A DNA stretch of 40,644 bases from Bacteroidota bacterium. GTDB lineage: Bacteria > Bacteroidota > Bacteroidia > Bacteroidales > P3. Below the pieces are notes generated by a model, which saw only the letters and a list, made by a program, of their open reading frames with translations, was not told where the DNA came from and did no database searches. This document shows, in pieces, positions 16,838 to 25,664 of the stretch. Every line of letters begins with the position of its first letter. Position 1 is the first letter of the stretch. The stretch lies in NCBI GenBank assembly GCA_017860275.1, contig JAFNAQ010000013.1:1-40644 (forward strand). The letters run 5' to 3'. Both the position numbers and the translations under genes were made by a program.

Positions 16838-19432
16838 ATGAAACGAGTTCTATTACTATTATTAATTATTGCCAATCTGCAATTATTTTCTCAAACAACA
16901 ATAAATGAAGGTTTTGAAGGGACTACCTTCCCTCCAACTGGATGGAATATACACTCCCCAGCAGGAAATCTTTTATGGAGCAAATCAAGTTCGCTTAAAC
17001 ATAGTGGCAACTATTCAATTTATCTTCCAAATTGGAATAAATCACACATAGTTAGTCCAATGGTTAATATAACTTCAGATCAAGACTCTCTAACATTTTG
17101 GACAAACTATAGTGTAAATTATGGTACTGGAATTCTAACAATATACGCTTCGACATCAGGACAAACCTTTAATGATATTCCAGATACAGCTAATTTTATT
17201 AAAAGAGAATTAATCTCATCTTCATCAAGTGGCTGGGTAAGAAAAGCTATTTCTTTAAAGAATTATATTGGGCAATCTATTTATCTAACAATCCAATATG
17301 ATAGTTGGAGTACAACAATGAATATTGATGATATTTCAATTTCAACAGCTAATAAACCATCTGTTTCAACTATCAAACAGTCAAATGTCACTCAAGTTTC
17401 TGCTACGCTAAATGGTAACTTCTTTAATTATGATAATGAAATCACAGCTAAAGGCTTTATTTGGAGAAATGCAAATAATAGTAATTGGGATACTGTATTA
17501 ATTAGCTCAGATACATTAAAGTACAATATTTCAAACCTTATCGAGGATACAAAATATGAATATAAGGCTTTTATTTTAACCAATACAGATACAACTTATG
17601 GTAAATTACTTTACTTCTATACTAATATAAATCCAAATAAATCAATTCCATTATTTGAAAGTTTCGAAGATTCTATTTTCCCATCAAATGGATGGAAAAA
17701 TTTAGCAGATAGTAGTTGGAATACGGCATGGGCGAGATCTTCTGATTCAAAAAGGACAGGAAATTACTCAGCATTTAGATCATATTGGAATGGTTCTTTG
17801 CTTGTTTCTCCTTTGGTAAAAGTTGAAAAAAACTTTGATACTTTGAGCTTTTGGTATAATTCAAATTCTTATAATAACGGGCAATCTGGTAAATTATGGG
17901 TATATGTTTCTGACTCGTGTGATTTTAATAATTGCAGGGACTATTCTAATTTAGCTCTTTATAAAGTGATTAATTCAAATACTAGTGGATGGGTAAATAT
18001 AAAAATACCATTAGCAAAATATATTGATCAGAAAGTACATATTGGAATATTGTATCATAGCTGGACATATCAATTTTACCTTGATGACATTTCTGGAGTT
18101 TTGTATGCTGACAGTACTAAATCTTCTAACGTTACCACAAAAACACAAACTGATGTAACCCTATCTTCTGCTACCCTAAATGGTAACTTCTTTAATTATG
18201 ATAATGAAATCACAGCTAAAGGATTTATATGGAGAAATGCAAATAGTAATAATTTTGATACTATATATATTGTTTCAGATACATTAAAATCTAATCTATC
18301 AAACTTATATTCAAATACAAAATATGAATATAAGGCCTTCATCAAAACAAATACAGATTTTATCTGCGGAGATTTATTATACTTTTACACCAATATTAAC
18401 CCTAATATTTCTTTACCATTATTTGAAAGTTTTGAAGATTCAATTTTCCCATCAAATGGATGGAAAAATTTAGCAGATAGTTCTTTAGATATTCCTTGGA
18501 TTAAATATAACAACCTAAGTAATACTGGCAATAACTCTGCTTTTTGTTCTTACTGGAATGATGCTTGGCTTATTTCTCCTCTAGTAAAAATTGAAAACAT
18601 TTACGACACTCTAAGCTTTTGGTATAATGCAAGCACATATAATAATGGACAACATGGAAAATTATATGTTTATATATCTGATTCTTGCGATTTTTCAAAT
18701 TGTAGAGATACTAATGGACTTGTATACTTAGATAGCATAGATAGTTATGATTGTAATGGTTGGATGAACATCAAAATATCATTAAATAACTATATCAACA
18801 AAGAGGTATATATTGGAATAAGATATGATAGTTGGACATACAGATTAAATATTGATGATATTTCTGGGGTTCTTTATGCTGACTCTCTTAAAACAATAAC
18901 TCCTACCATTGATACTATTACCTATAATAGCGCAAACTTCAGTTGGCAAAAATATAACGCAAATCATTGGAGATTACAATTAACACTTGATAGTCTTGAT
19001 TGGGATAATACAATTCATGACACTATTATAAGTGACACAACAATATTAATTAATAATCTTAACCCAAAAACTAATTACAAGTTTAGAATCAAAGCAGACT
19101 ACGGAGATAATATTGCCTCAAGCTGGTCAAACACTATTCAATTTACCACATTAGATAATGTATCTATTGAAAATACAATAATTAGTAAAATTAGTCTTTC
19201 AATTATTCCAAATCCTGCAAAAAGCCAGACAACAATCAATATAGATAATATCTTTGGAGAAGTAAACATCTCTATTTATAATATTCATGGAGTAATAGTA
19301 AAGACATTTAATGAAACAACTAATGGCTCATTAAATAAGACAATTGATTTAGAATCATTTGAAGAAGGAGTTTACTTCGTTAGGATTGAAAATAAGGGTG
19401 CGATAAAAACAGAAAAACTAATAATAAAATAA
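16838..19432 (+). CDS. T9SS-secreted cleaved-adhesin/choice-of-anchor J repeat protein
   Basis: An 864-residue surface or secreted protein with signal peptide (residues 1-20, LLLLLIIANLQLFSQT). Three jelly-roll cleaved-adhesin/choice-of-anchor J-type domains begin EGFEGTTFPPTGW (about 24), ESFEDSIFPSNGW (about 271) and the same again (about 527). They alternate with fibronectin III-like domains (about 172, 430, 690). The C-terminal 80 residues (IIPNPAKSQTTINI ... GVYFVRIENKGAIKTEKLIIK) are a type A T9SS sorting domain. Such domains occur in gingipain adhesins and bind proteins, heme or glycans; no protease domain is present. Domains two and three are a near-identical 768-bp duplication at DNA level. 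The first CPBP gene follows within 24 bp. Confidence 0.9.
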   Translation: MKRVLLLLLIIANLQLFSQTTINEGFEGTTFPPTGWNIHSPAGNLLWSKSSSLKHSGNYSIYLPNWNKSHIVSPMVNITSDQDSLTFWTNYSVNYGTGILTIYASTSGQTFNDIPDTANFIKRELISSSSSGWVRKAISLKNYIGQSIYLTIQYDSWSTTMNIDDISISTANKPSVSTIKQSNVTQVSATLNGNFFNYDNEITAKGFIWRNANNSNWDTVLISSDTLKYNISNLIEDTKYEYKAFILTNTDTTYGKLLYFYTNINPNKSIPLFESFEDSIFPSNGWKNLADSSWNTAWARSSDSKRTGNYSAFRSYWNGSLLVSPLVKVEKNFDTLSFWYNSNSYNNGQSGKLWVYVSDSCDFNNCRDYSNLALYKVINSNTSGWVNIKIPLAKYIDQKVHIGILYHSWTYQFYLDDISGVLYADSTKSSNVTTKTQTDVTLSSATLNGNFFNYDNEITAKGFIWRNANSNNFDTIYIVSDTLKSNLSNLYSNTKYEYKAFIKTNTDFICGDLLYFYTNINPNISLPLFESFEDSIFPSNGWKNLADSSLDIPWIKYNNLSNTGNNSAFCSYWNDAWLISPLVKIENIYDTLSFWYNASTYNNGQHGKLYVYISDSCDFSNCRDTNGLVYLDSIDSYDCNGWMNIKISLNNYINKEVYIGIRYDSWTYRLNIDDISGVLYADSLKTITPTIDTITYNSANFSWQKYNANHWRLQLTLDSLDWDNTIHDTIISDTTILINNLNPKTNYKFRIKADYGDNIASSWSNTIQFTTLDNVSIENTIISKISLSIIPNPAKSQTTINIDNIFGEVNISIYNIHGVIVKTFNETTNGSLNKTIDLESFEEGVYFVRIENKGAIKTEKLIIK
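17399..18483 (+). repeat. 768-bp internal tandem duplication in the T9SS gene
   Basis: Blocks at about 17399-17475 and 17648-17715 recur 768 bp later (about 18167-18243 and 18416-18483) with only a few differences. The blocks between them have diverged more. The period equals 256 codons, one adhesin-plus-FN3 unit, and keeps the frame. Confidence 0.8.
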
Positions 19433-19455
19433 ATACCAATACATTTATCTAAATC

Positions 19456-20661
19456 ATGAAGGACTACATTAAGAAAAACTATAATTGGCTTTGGATTTTA
19501 TCCATAATATTATTTTCACTTGGAACATCACTAAACATTATTTTTGATATTGAAACTAGTGTTGAAGATAATGCTATTCTTGGTGAAATTGCAAGCTCAA
19601 ATGGATGGATAATGTTGATCTTAACTATCATTATTGCCCCATTGATAGAAGAATTTTCATTTCGTTCATGGGCTATAAATAAAAAATGGACAAAATATCT
19701 ATGTCTAATACTATCTACCGTAATTGTTGCATCAATAAATATTTATGTTTCAGTCTTCTATTTCTTTATATTATTATTAATAATATTATTATTAGAAGAT
19801 AAACCGAAACATCAAACTTTAGCTTATATTTTTATAACAACAATTGGCTTTGTCCTTTCTCATTGGTCTAATTTAGATTTACTAAACTATTTAGTTGCCT
19901 TACCCAGTTATATAGCTGTAGCCTTATTCATATCTTTTATTGCCGTAAGATTTAAATTTCGTTATGCTATTCTTACACATGGAATTTATAATTTCACTCT
20001 TCTACTACTAGGAGGATTTATTATTCCTTACGGAACTACTATAACATTAAATGAAGGAAATTATAAAGGAACACTTACACCTGTTTCTGGATTATTTTCT
20101 CATAAAGGGGCTGATTACTACGGAGGATATTCTGCGAGCATAAACAGAACATTACTCCCTAAAATAGTTGCTTCTCTAAATTTCGATTCAGATTTTGAAA
20201 TAAAGACCTATCCTTCGACTTACTCATTCTATAATCTCAAAGTAGAAAATAATGATAAAATTAATAAAATTGACCTAAAAGCAATAAGCAAAGAGTTAAT
20301 CAAGAAGTGCAAACTAAGAATTGATACAATTACTGAGATTAAGGAAGTATATTTCTTAACGGTTAAAGATATTAATAAGATTAAGCTTAATGAAGCCGAT
20401 TCAAGTAATCCTAAAAAGATATACTATCCGAGCGTATTAAAATACGTTGTTTCTAGTTATGCTAATGCTCATAAGATAATAATTAGAGTGCCTGAAGAGT
20501 ATAAGGAAATAATGATTAAAGATAATACACAATTTTATATTGATAACCAACCTACGAAGACTAAACTCCCTCAATTTCTAAAAAACTTAGAAAAAGAATA
20601 TGGATTTATATTAACTCCAAAACAAGCGGAGGTTAAAACTATAAGAATATTTGAAGATTAA
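19456..20661 (+). CDS. CPBP-family intramembrane protease-like protein 1
   Basis: A 401-residue protein whose first 200 residues are membrane segments with the three CPBP (CAAX protease/Abi) motifs: E65-E66-x3-R70 (EEFSFR), His136 (FVLSHW), and H175-x3-N179 (HGIYN). The remaining 200 residues are a soluble domain without clear family. Its repeating layout (LKVENNDKINKIDLKAISKEL ... KEVYFLTVKDINKI) faintly recalls DUF3738-type modules. CPBP proteins cleave prenylated or other membrane substrates or act in bacteriocin immunity; the substrate is unknown. A second copy follows with all catalytic residues at identical positions, so the pair arose by tandem duplication. Confidence 0.85.
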   Translation: MKDYIKKNYNWLWILSIILFSLGTSLNIIFDIETSVEDNAILGEIASSNGWIMLILTIIIAPLIEEFSFRSWAINKKWTKYLCLILSTVIVASINIYVSVFYFFILLLIILLLEDKPKHQTLAYIFITTIGFVLSHWSNLDLLNYLVALPSYIAVALFISFIAVRFKFRYAILTHGIYNFTLLLLGGFIIPYGTTITLNEGNYKGTLTPVSGLFSHKGADYYGGYSASINRTLLPKIVASLNFDSDFEIKTYPSTYSFYNLKVENNDKINKIDLKAISKELIKKCKLRIDTITEIKEVYFLTVKDINKIKLNEADSSNPKKIYYPSVLKYVVSSYANAHKIIIRVPEEYKEIMIKDNTQFYIDNQPTKTKLPQFLKNLEKEYGFILTPKQAEVKTIRIFED

Positions 20662-20674
20662 TTTATATTTTTTC

Positions 20675-20704
20675 TTTGTTCAATAGAATATTATTGTATT
20701 TTCG
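20675..20704 (+). promoter_or_regulatory. Promoter repeat upstream of CPBP gene 2
   Basis: TTTG (20675-20678), 18 bp including the small inverted repeat CAATA/TATTG, then TATTTTCG (20697-20704), a one-base variant of TAnnTTTG. A nearly identical sequence of about 50 bp recurs upstream of the hydrogenase genes. Confidence 0.6.
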
Positions 20705-20778
20705 TCCTTGATTTGAAACATAAACAGAAAAGCTAATAATCTTCTAGATTATTATATACTAATAGATTAAAATATACC

Positions 20779-21996
20779 ATGAAGATTAATTTAATGAAGA
20801 ACTATAGGTACTTATTGGTAATATCTATTGCCTTAATTATTATTGGAATAACATTAAACTCATTATTTGATACTAACGAGGATTTTTTTAATGACCCTAT
20901 TTATAAGTTTATTATTAATATGCCATGGTATGTTGTAGTTTTCTTCGTTGTTATATTTGCACCAATAACAGAAGAAATTGCATTTAGGTCGTGGGCTTGT
21001 AAAAAACAATATTGGAAATGGATTAGCTTTTGCTCTTCAACCAGTTTTGTCGCTTTTACAAATATCTACATAGGTATTGCTTATGGACTAGCTTTCCTTT
21101 CTATTATTTTATTATTGAAAAACAAACCTAAATTTCAATTATTTTCCTTTCTTATTCTTACTTCACTCACCTTTGCATCTCTTCACTATGGGAACCTTCA
21201 ACCTAAATCTTTCCTTTTAGCATTCCCCCAATACTTAGGCATTGGATTATTCTTATCTTTTATAACTCTTAGGTTTAATCTATTAACATCCATTCTTGTT
21301 CATGCTCTAAATAATGGTTTTGCATTATTAGTTTTAGGATTATTCTCTCCTGCTGAAAAACCTATAAAATTTGAGAACACAAGCTACAAAGCAACTCTAA
21401 CTAATCTTTCATATAAGTTTAAATTTGATTTATACTCCTCTGGTACATTCCATGGAGATTTTATTGAACTAAAAAATTATAAACTTTCGAGTATAATTGA
21501 AAGTTTAATGGACAATGATAGTGTTTATTATATTACACAAGATGAAGTAATCAGCTTCAGGAAATACGACTTTTACGCAAAGCAGAGAGACACAACTCAA
21601 CTAATCAATCAAAAAGAATTGATTTTAGACCTATGTAAACTAAAGAACATTAAGGTTGATACCATTAAAGAAAAAAGAGAGGTTTATTTATTGTCTGTTA
21701 TGGATTGGGGTAAAATCATTTATAATGAAGAGGAATTCGACACAATCAATCCATTAATGACTACTACAATATTTGGATTATGCAATACTCTAACCAACTT
21801 AGAATTATTTAGTAGTCCAAAGCAATATATTATTCCAGAGAAAAGTATGCAAAACAAGGTTATTGCTTACGATTATGATTTAATTTCTTATGGAAAAACA
21901 TTTGAACAAAAAAGGAAATCCCTAGACTCTGCTTATTCAATAACCCTAAGAAAGAAAGACACAATAGTAACTATTATTCGAATTAGGGATAAATAA
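20779..21996 (+). CDS. CPBP-family intramembrane protease-like protein 2
   Basis: A 405-residue paralogue of the preceding protein. The membrane part carries E65-E66-x3-R70 (EEIAFR), His136 (FASLHYGN) and H175-x3-N179 (HALNN), exactly collinear with copy 1. The C-terminal soluble region (about 200-405) shows the same plan, ending KEKREVYLLSVMDWGKI and further strands, but is well diverged. Retention of all motifs suggests both copies are active. ATG at 20779 follows a promoter repeat at 20675-20704. The role is unknown; co-location with a secreted adhesin-like protein may mean processing of envelope proteins, which is speculation. Confidence 0.85.
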   Translation: MKINLMKNYRYLLVISIALIIIGITLNSLFDTNEDFFNDPIYKFIINMPWYVVVFFVVIFAPITEEIAFRSWACKKQYWKWISFCSSTSFVAFTNIYIGIAYGLAFLSIILLLKNKPKFQLFSFLILTSLTFASLHYGNLQPKSFLLAFPQYLGIGLFLSFITLRFNLLTSILVHALNNGFALLVLGLFSPAEKPIKFENTSYKATLTNLSYKFKFDLYSSGTFHGDFIELKNYKLSSIIESLMDNDSVYYITQDEVISFRKYDFYAKQRDTTQLINQKELILDLCKLKNIKVDTIKEKREVYLLSVMDWGKIIYNEEEFDTINPLMTTTIFGLCNTLTNLELFSSPKQYIIPEKSMQNKVIAYDYDLISYGKTFEQKRKSLDSAYSITLRKKDTIVTIIRIRDK

Positions 21997-22029
21997 CTCT
22001 TTTTTGTTTTAATAATTATTCTTTTTTTC

Positions 22030-22059
22030 TTTGTTCAATAGAATATTATTGTACATTTG
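22030..22059 (+). promoter_or_regulatory. Promoter of the hydrogenase regulator-hydG operon
   Basis: TTTG (22030-22033), 18 bp containing CAATA/TATTG, TACATTTG (22052-22059). It shares about 50 bp, including TTGATTTGAAAC downstream, with the promoter at 20675. The leader to the ATG at 22165 is about 100 nt; no riboswitch was recognised in it. Confidence 0.7.
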
Positions 22060-22164
22060 CACTTGATTTGAAACCTGAGTAGAAGACTTTTATTTAATCT
22101 CTTCTACAAAGCGAGTAGACTCAACCTAATATTTATTTATAAATCTAATCCAAAAGAAAAACTG

Positions 22165-22416
22165 ATGGAAAAGAGAATTGGAACAATATCCATTGTTATT
22201 TACGAGAAAACAGCCGCAGTGTTGGTAAATCAATTACTTTCTGAGTATTCTGATTATATCTTGGCACGCAATGGTTTACCCCTGCATCAAAAGGAGCTTA
22301 GCATCATTTCAATTATTATCGAAACATCAACCGACAATATCAATGCATTAACAGGAAAACTTGGTCGCATTAAAGATGTTGAGGTTAAAACAATATTATC
22401 AAAATACAAGGAATAA
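22165..22416 (+). CDS. TM1266-type iron-only hydrogenase system regulator
   Basis: An 83-residue ACT-like (NikR C-terminal-like) small protein. The pattern MEKRIGTISIVIYEK, then YSDYILARNGLPLHQKELSIISIIIE, ending in a GRIKDVEVKTILSK helix and strand, is that of the TM1266 family. That family is consistently encoded with [FeFe]-hydrogenase maturases and is a putative regulator. Its last base overlaps the hydG ATG, making the pair coupled. The residue content lacks any DNA-binding domain, so how it regulates is open. Confidence 0.88.
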   Translation: MEKRIGTISIVIYEKTAAVLVNQLLSEYSDYILARNGLPLHQKELSIISIIIETSTDNINALTGKLGRIKDVEVKTILSKYKE

Positions 22417-23822
22417 TGAATATAGAAGAAAGACATCAAAATTTTATTGATAGAGACAAACTATACTCCATGATTGAAGGCAAAGAGCCTTCTCAAAGTG
22501 AATTAGAGACAGTTATCAACAAGTCTTTAGAGATGAAGGGGCTCTCTCTTGAAGAAGTAGCACTTCTTTTAAGGGTTGAAGACCCAAAGCAAATCCACCA
22601 AATAATGGAGGCTGCAAAGACAGTTAAGGAAGAGATTTACGGAAAACGTTTAGTATTATTTGCTCCTATTTATACTGGTAATGCATGTGTAAATAACTGT
22701 ACATACTGTTCTTTCAGAATGGATAATAAACTTATAAAGCGTAAGGTATTATCTATGGATGAGATTGCTCAGGAGACTTCTTCGTTATTAAAAGAAGGTC
22801 ATAAGAGAGTATTATTGATTTGCGGAGAAAGCAAGAGAAACGATATAGACTACATGGTTGAGGCAATTCGCACAACCTATGCAGTCTCGACGCGTGATGG
22901 AAAAGACTCTATTCGTAGAATAAACGTAGAGCTTGCACCAATGAGTGTTGAGGACTTCAAGAAGATTAAGGCAGAAAAGATAGGAACCTATGTTTGTTTT
23001 CAAGAAACATACGACCCAATTAAATATACAGAATTCCATCCGGCAGGCACTCCAAAGTCAGACTATATGAATCGTCTTACTGTTATGGATAGAGCCATGG
23101 AGGCAGGAATTGATGACGTAGGTATTGGAGCTCTACTTGGACTTATCGACTATCGTTTCGAAATCCTTGCAATGATGGAACATGCCACTCACCTTGAAAG
23201 AGCCTTCGGCGTAGGACCTCACACAGTTTCTGTTCCTAGAATAGAATATGCTGTTGGTGCTCCTCACTCAGAAAACATACCTGCAAAGGTTGGTGATGAT
23301 GATTTCAAAAAACTTGTTGCAATAATTCGTTTAGCTCTTCCTTATACAGGAATTATTCTTTCAACCCGTGAGAGCGATGAGATGAGAAATGAGTTAATTG
23401 AATATGGAGTTAGTCAACTTTCGGCAGGAAGCAAGACAAACCCTGGCTCTTATGCACATGAAGAAGAAGGCACTGGCTCTCAGTTCTCAACAGGTGACCA
23501 CAGAACACTTGAAGAGGTTATTGGTTCTCTTGCAGACCATGGTTATATTCCTTCTTTCTGCACAGGATGTTATCGTAACGGAAGAGTAGGACACGACTTT
23601 ATGGATTTAGCAAAGCCAGGCTTGATAAAGGAGTATTGTATGCCTAACGCATTATTCACCTTTAAAGAATACCTTGAAGATTTCGGCAGCGAAGAAACAA
23701 AGCAAAAAGGTCTTAACCTAATAAAGAAACTTGTTTCAGAGGTAAACAAACCTCAGCTAAAAACAAAAATCGACGAAAACTTAGAAAATATCCATAAAGG
23801 ACAAAGAGATATATACTTTTAG
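22416..23822 (+). CDS. hydG: [FeFe]-hydrogenase H-cluster maturase HydG
   Basis: A 468-residue radical SAM tyrosine lyase that makes the CO and CN ligands of the H-cluster. The radical SAM cluster motif is C91-x3-C95-x2-C98 (CVNNCTYC). The C-terminal auxiliary cluster motif is CTGC followed by 22 residues and C, the HydG-specific C-x2-C-x22-C. Both distinguish it from ThiH and HydE. Length is normal. The organism must make an [FeFe] hydrogenase; hydE, hydF and the hydrogenase itself are not in this window. Codon use is more G/C-rich than in the neighbouring CPBP genes, typical of a well-expressed core gene. Confidence 0.97.
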   Translation: MNIEERHQNFIDRDKLYSMIEGKEPSQSELETVINKSLEMKGLSLEEVALLLRVEDPKQIHQIMEAAKTVKEEIYGKRLVLFAPIYTGNACVNNCTYCSFRMDNKLIKRKVLSMDEIAQETSSLLKEGHKRVLLICGESKRNDIDYMVEAIRTTYAVSTRDGKDSIRRINVELAPMSVEDFKKIKAEKIGTYVCFQETYDPIKYTEFHPAGTPKSDYMNRLTVMDRAMEAGIDDVGIGALLGLIDYRFEILAMMEHATHLERAFGVGPHTVSVPRIEYAVGAPHSENIPAKVGDDDFKKLVAIIRLALPYTGIILSTRESDEMRNELIEYGVSQLSAGSKTNPGSYAHEEEGTGSQFSTGDHRTLEEVIGSLADHGYIPSFCTGCYRNGRVGHDFMDLAKPGLIKEYCMPNALFTFKEYLEDFGSEETKQKGLNLIKKLVSEVNKPQLKTKIDENLENIHKGQRDIYF

Positions 23823-23843
23823 TCATATATATAAATTACCTCC

Positions 23844-23888
23844 AAAAGGCTATTTTGATTTTTTTCATAATTATCAAGATAGCCTTTT
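23844..23888. terminator. Bidirectional terminator between hydG and the radical SAM gene
   Basis: AAAAGGCTATTTTGA (23844-23858) pairs with TCAAGATAGCCTTTT (23874-23888), 15 bp with a single G-T pair and a T-rich loop. It serves the two convergent transcripts. Confidence 0.85.
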
Positions 23889-23893
23889 ATCGT

Positions 23894-24919
23894 TTAATTC
23901 AAGCAAGGGTCTTTTGCCCTTAAATCTTTGCATACAATAGATGCTGTCTCCCTACAACCACAATCACAATAATTCACATCCTCACACATAATACAAGAAT
24001 TAGGTATATAGGCACGAGAGGTAAAGGTTTGCCAATAATCTTTATTAGAGATAATCTCCTTATCAAATATATGTCCAACCATAATAGGAGAATGATTACA
24101 AGCCCTCACCCTTCCACTTGGGTCAATAACGAAGAAGTCTTTTGCTGCGGAACATAAAGAACCTATCCTAAGTTGTTTATACTTCTCCCTATCCTTGATA
24201 ATACATAGTGGATACTCTGTTCCAACAGACCCTATTCTCTTTGAAAGCTCAAGAATCTTTTCTGCTGTTTCCAACATCCCATTTAGCTCTTCTCTATTAA
24301 GTGAAAGTTTGTCCGAATTAGTTATTCCCCTTCCACCGATAAGAAATCTATTTAATAGCAATGTATCGGCTCCTGCAATAAGTCCATTGGCAATTGTTTC
24401 ATATAGTTCGTGGTAGTTTAGTTTTGTTACAGTAACATTAACCGTTGTTTCAATTCCCATCTTCTTTGCCTCTTGAAACCAATATAATACTCCTGCCGCA
24501 TTATCAACTCCTGTATGCTGTTCGAAGGTGTCGAGCCCTGGAAGGCTCATACTTAGATGAACATTATATTTTTTAAAAGCCTTAAGGTAGTCCTCGTTCA
24601 TAAGTAGTCCATTAGAGATAAGCACAATTGAGCTTCCAACATTAAAGACATTCTTCTCTCTAATATACTCCAATATATCCAAGAGGCAATCCTTCAAAAG
24701 AGCCTCCCCACCAGAAATAGATATATTCTCAACACCCAAATCATGTAGAATATCAATAGCCTTCTTCCAATCCTCAAACTCTAGCTCCTCAGCCTTATCA
24801 TACATAACATATCCTTCTTCCGTAGTTTCCCAAGGACAAGAACAAAACAAACATTTATGATTACATCTATAAGTCAATTCCAAAACCACCGACTTAGGTA
24901 TAAAAACACTACTCTCCAT
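23894..24919 (-). CDS. Radical SAM/SPASM domain enzyme of unknown substrate
   Basis: A 341-residue protein with C19-x3-C23-x2-C26 (CNHKCLFC) for the SAM-binding cluster, ISISGGEALL for SAM binding, and a cysteine-rich C-terminal region (LCSAAKDFF ... VRACNHSP ... SCIMCEDVNYCDCGC ... VC ... DPC) that should hold one or two auxiliary [4Fe-4S] clusters of the SPASM/twitch type. Such enzymes modify peptides or proteins (thioether or C-C links, cysteine oxidation). The ATG lies inside the 3' end of the upstream zinc-ribbon gene (11-nt overlap), so it is last in a four-gene operon with three exported paralogues that are plausible substrates or partners. Substrate unknown. Confidence 0.85.
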   Translation of the reverse strand: MESSVFIPKSVVLELTYRCNHKCLFCSCPWETTEEGYVMYDKAEELEFEDWKKAIDILHDLGVENISISGGEALLKDCLLDILEYIREKNVFNVGSSIVLISNGLLMNEDYLKAFKKYNVHLSMSLPGLDTFEQHTGVDNAAGVLYWFQEAKKMGIETTVNVTVTKLNYHELYETIANGLIAGADTLLLNRFLIGGRGITNSDKLSLNREELNGMLETAEKILELSKRIGSVGTEYPLCIIKDREKYKQLRIGSLCSAAKDFFVIDPSGRVRACNHSPIMVGHIFDKEIISNKDYWQTFTSRAYIPNSCIMCEDVNYCDCGCRETASIVCKDLRAKDPCLN

Positions 24920-25664
24920 CGTCTCTTCTTAAAATTTTTCTAATCTGTTTTTCACTTTTACCCTCTTTTTTAAGCTCCTTAATATATTCTTCTTTATTTA
25001 AAGAATTAAAACCATAATGTTTAGGAGTAGAAACATCCCTACCCAAACCAGACATTAATTTAATAACATCTATACTTAAATGTATTGGAACATCCCTTTC
25101 ATAATCAATCTCATAAATATCATTCCCTTTTAAGAATTCATATAAACAACTATAATTTCTTATCCAATTTGTTTTTGCAATATGATAATTTGAATTCTTT
25201 GAGAATCGTATTTTAAATATTAATATAGGTTCTTTTATCTCACTACCATTACAATGTTTACAATACTCTGTTTCATCTAAAACAACATCATAACCCAAAG
25301 AGTCAATCTTTCCAACAATTTCTTTAATACTAATCAAATTCCATATCTCATAACTTGATTTTTCTATTATCTTACCGCATGCTGGGCAAGTATAAGGTTT
25401 ATTTAGTAATATTTCTGAGCTATAACACATAGCGCCACGTCTCAAATCCCCTTTATATTCTGTAACAGAAAGTTCCTTTAGTCTTTGTTCTAGTTCTATA
25501 CTGTCCTTTTTGGGAATAAAGGTTTTTGGTTCAAGTTGGTTTTCTTTATTTGGATTATTAGATAACTCCAAAGAATCATTCTCAACTTGTGCCTCGCAGT
25601 TGGTTGCGCCTATTACTGCGCTGCCTATTAAGATTGCGGTTGAAAGTTTAGTTTTATTCTTCAT
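24909..25664 (-). CDS. Exported zinc-ribbon paralogue 1 (single domain)
   Basis: A 251-residue protein of no family I know. The N-terminal segment (LSTAILIGSAVIGATNCEAQ) looks like a signal peptide, with cleavage probably after CEA. The domain runs from about residue 50 to 225: SIELEQRLKELS, RGAMCY, YTCPACGK, a helix, GYDVVLDETEYCKHC, FKIRFSKNSNYHIAKTN, a CL..FL segment and LMSGLGRD. The two CxxC pairs should bind zinc or an Fe-S cluster. A charged tail follows (KELKKEGKSEKQIRKILRR). The radical SAM gene starts inside its 3' end, and its own start lies inside the 3' end of paralogue 2. The mature domain is well diverged from its two paralogues. Confidence 0.75.
   Translation of the reverse strand: MKNKTKLSTAILIGSAVIGATNCEAQVENDSLELSNNPNKENQLEPKTFIPKKDSIELEQRLKELSVTEYKGDLRRGAMCYSSEILLNKPYTCPACGKIIEKSSYEIWNLISIKEIVGKIDSLGYDVVLDETEYCKHCNGSEIKEPILIFKIRFSKNSNYHIAKTNWIRNYSCLYEFLKGNDIYEIDYERDVPIHLSIDVIKLMSGLGRDVSTPKHYGFNSLNKEEYIKELKKEGKSEKQIRKILRRDDGE

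Noticed and set aside
22060-22164. Riboswitch in the leader of the hydrogenase operon
   Set aside because: No recognisable aptamer or conserved stem was found beyond the short promoter-associated inverted repeat.
24195-24416. Open frames antisense to the radical SAM and similar genes
   Set aside because: They are shadows of well-supported genes on the opposite strand and have no promoter or family features.
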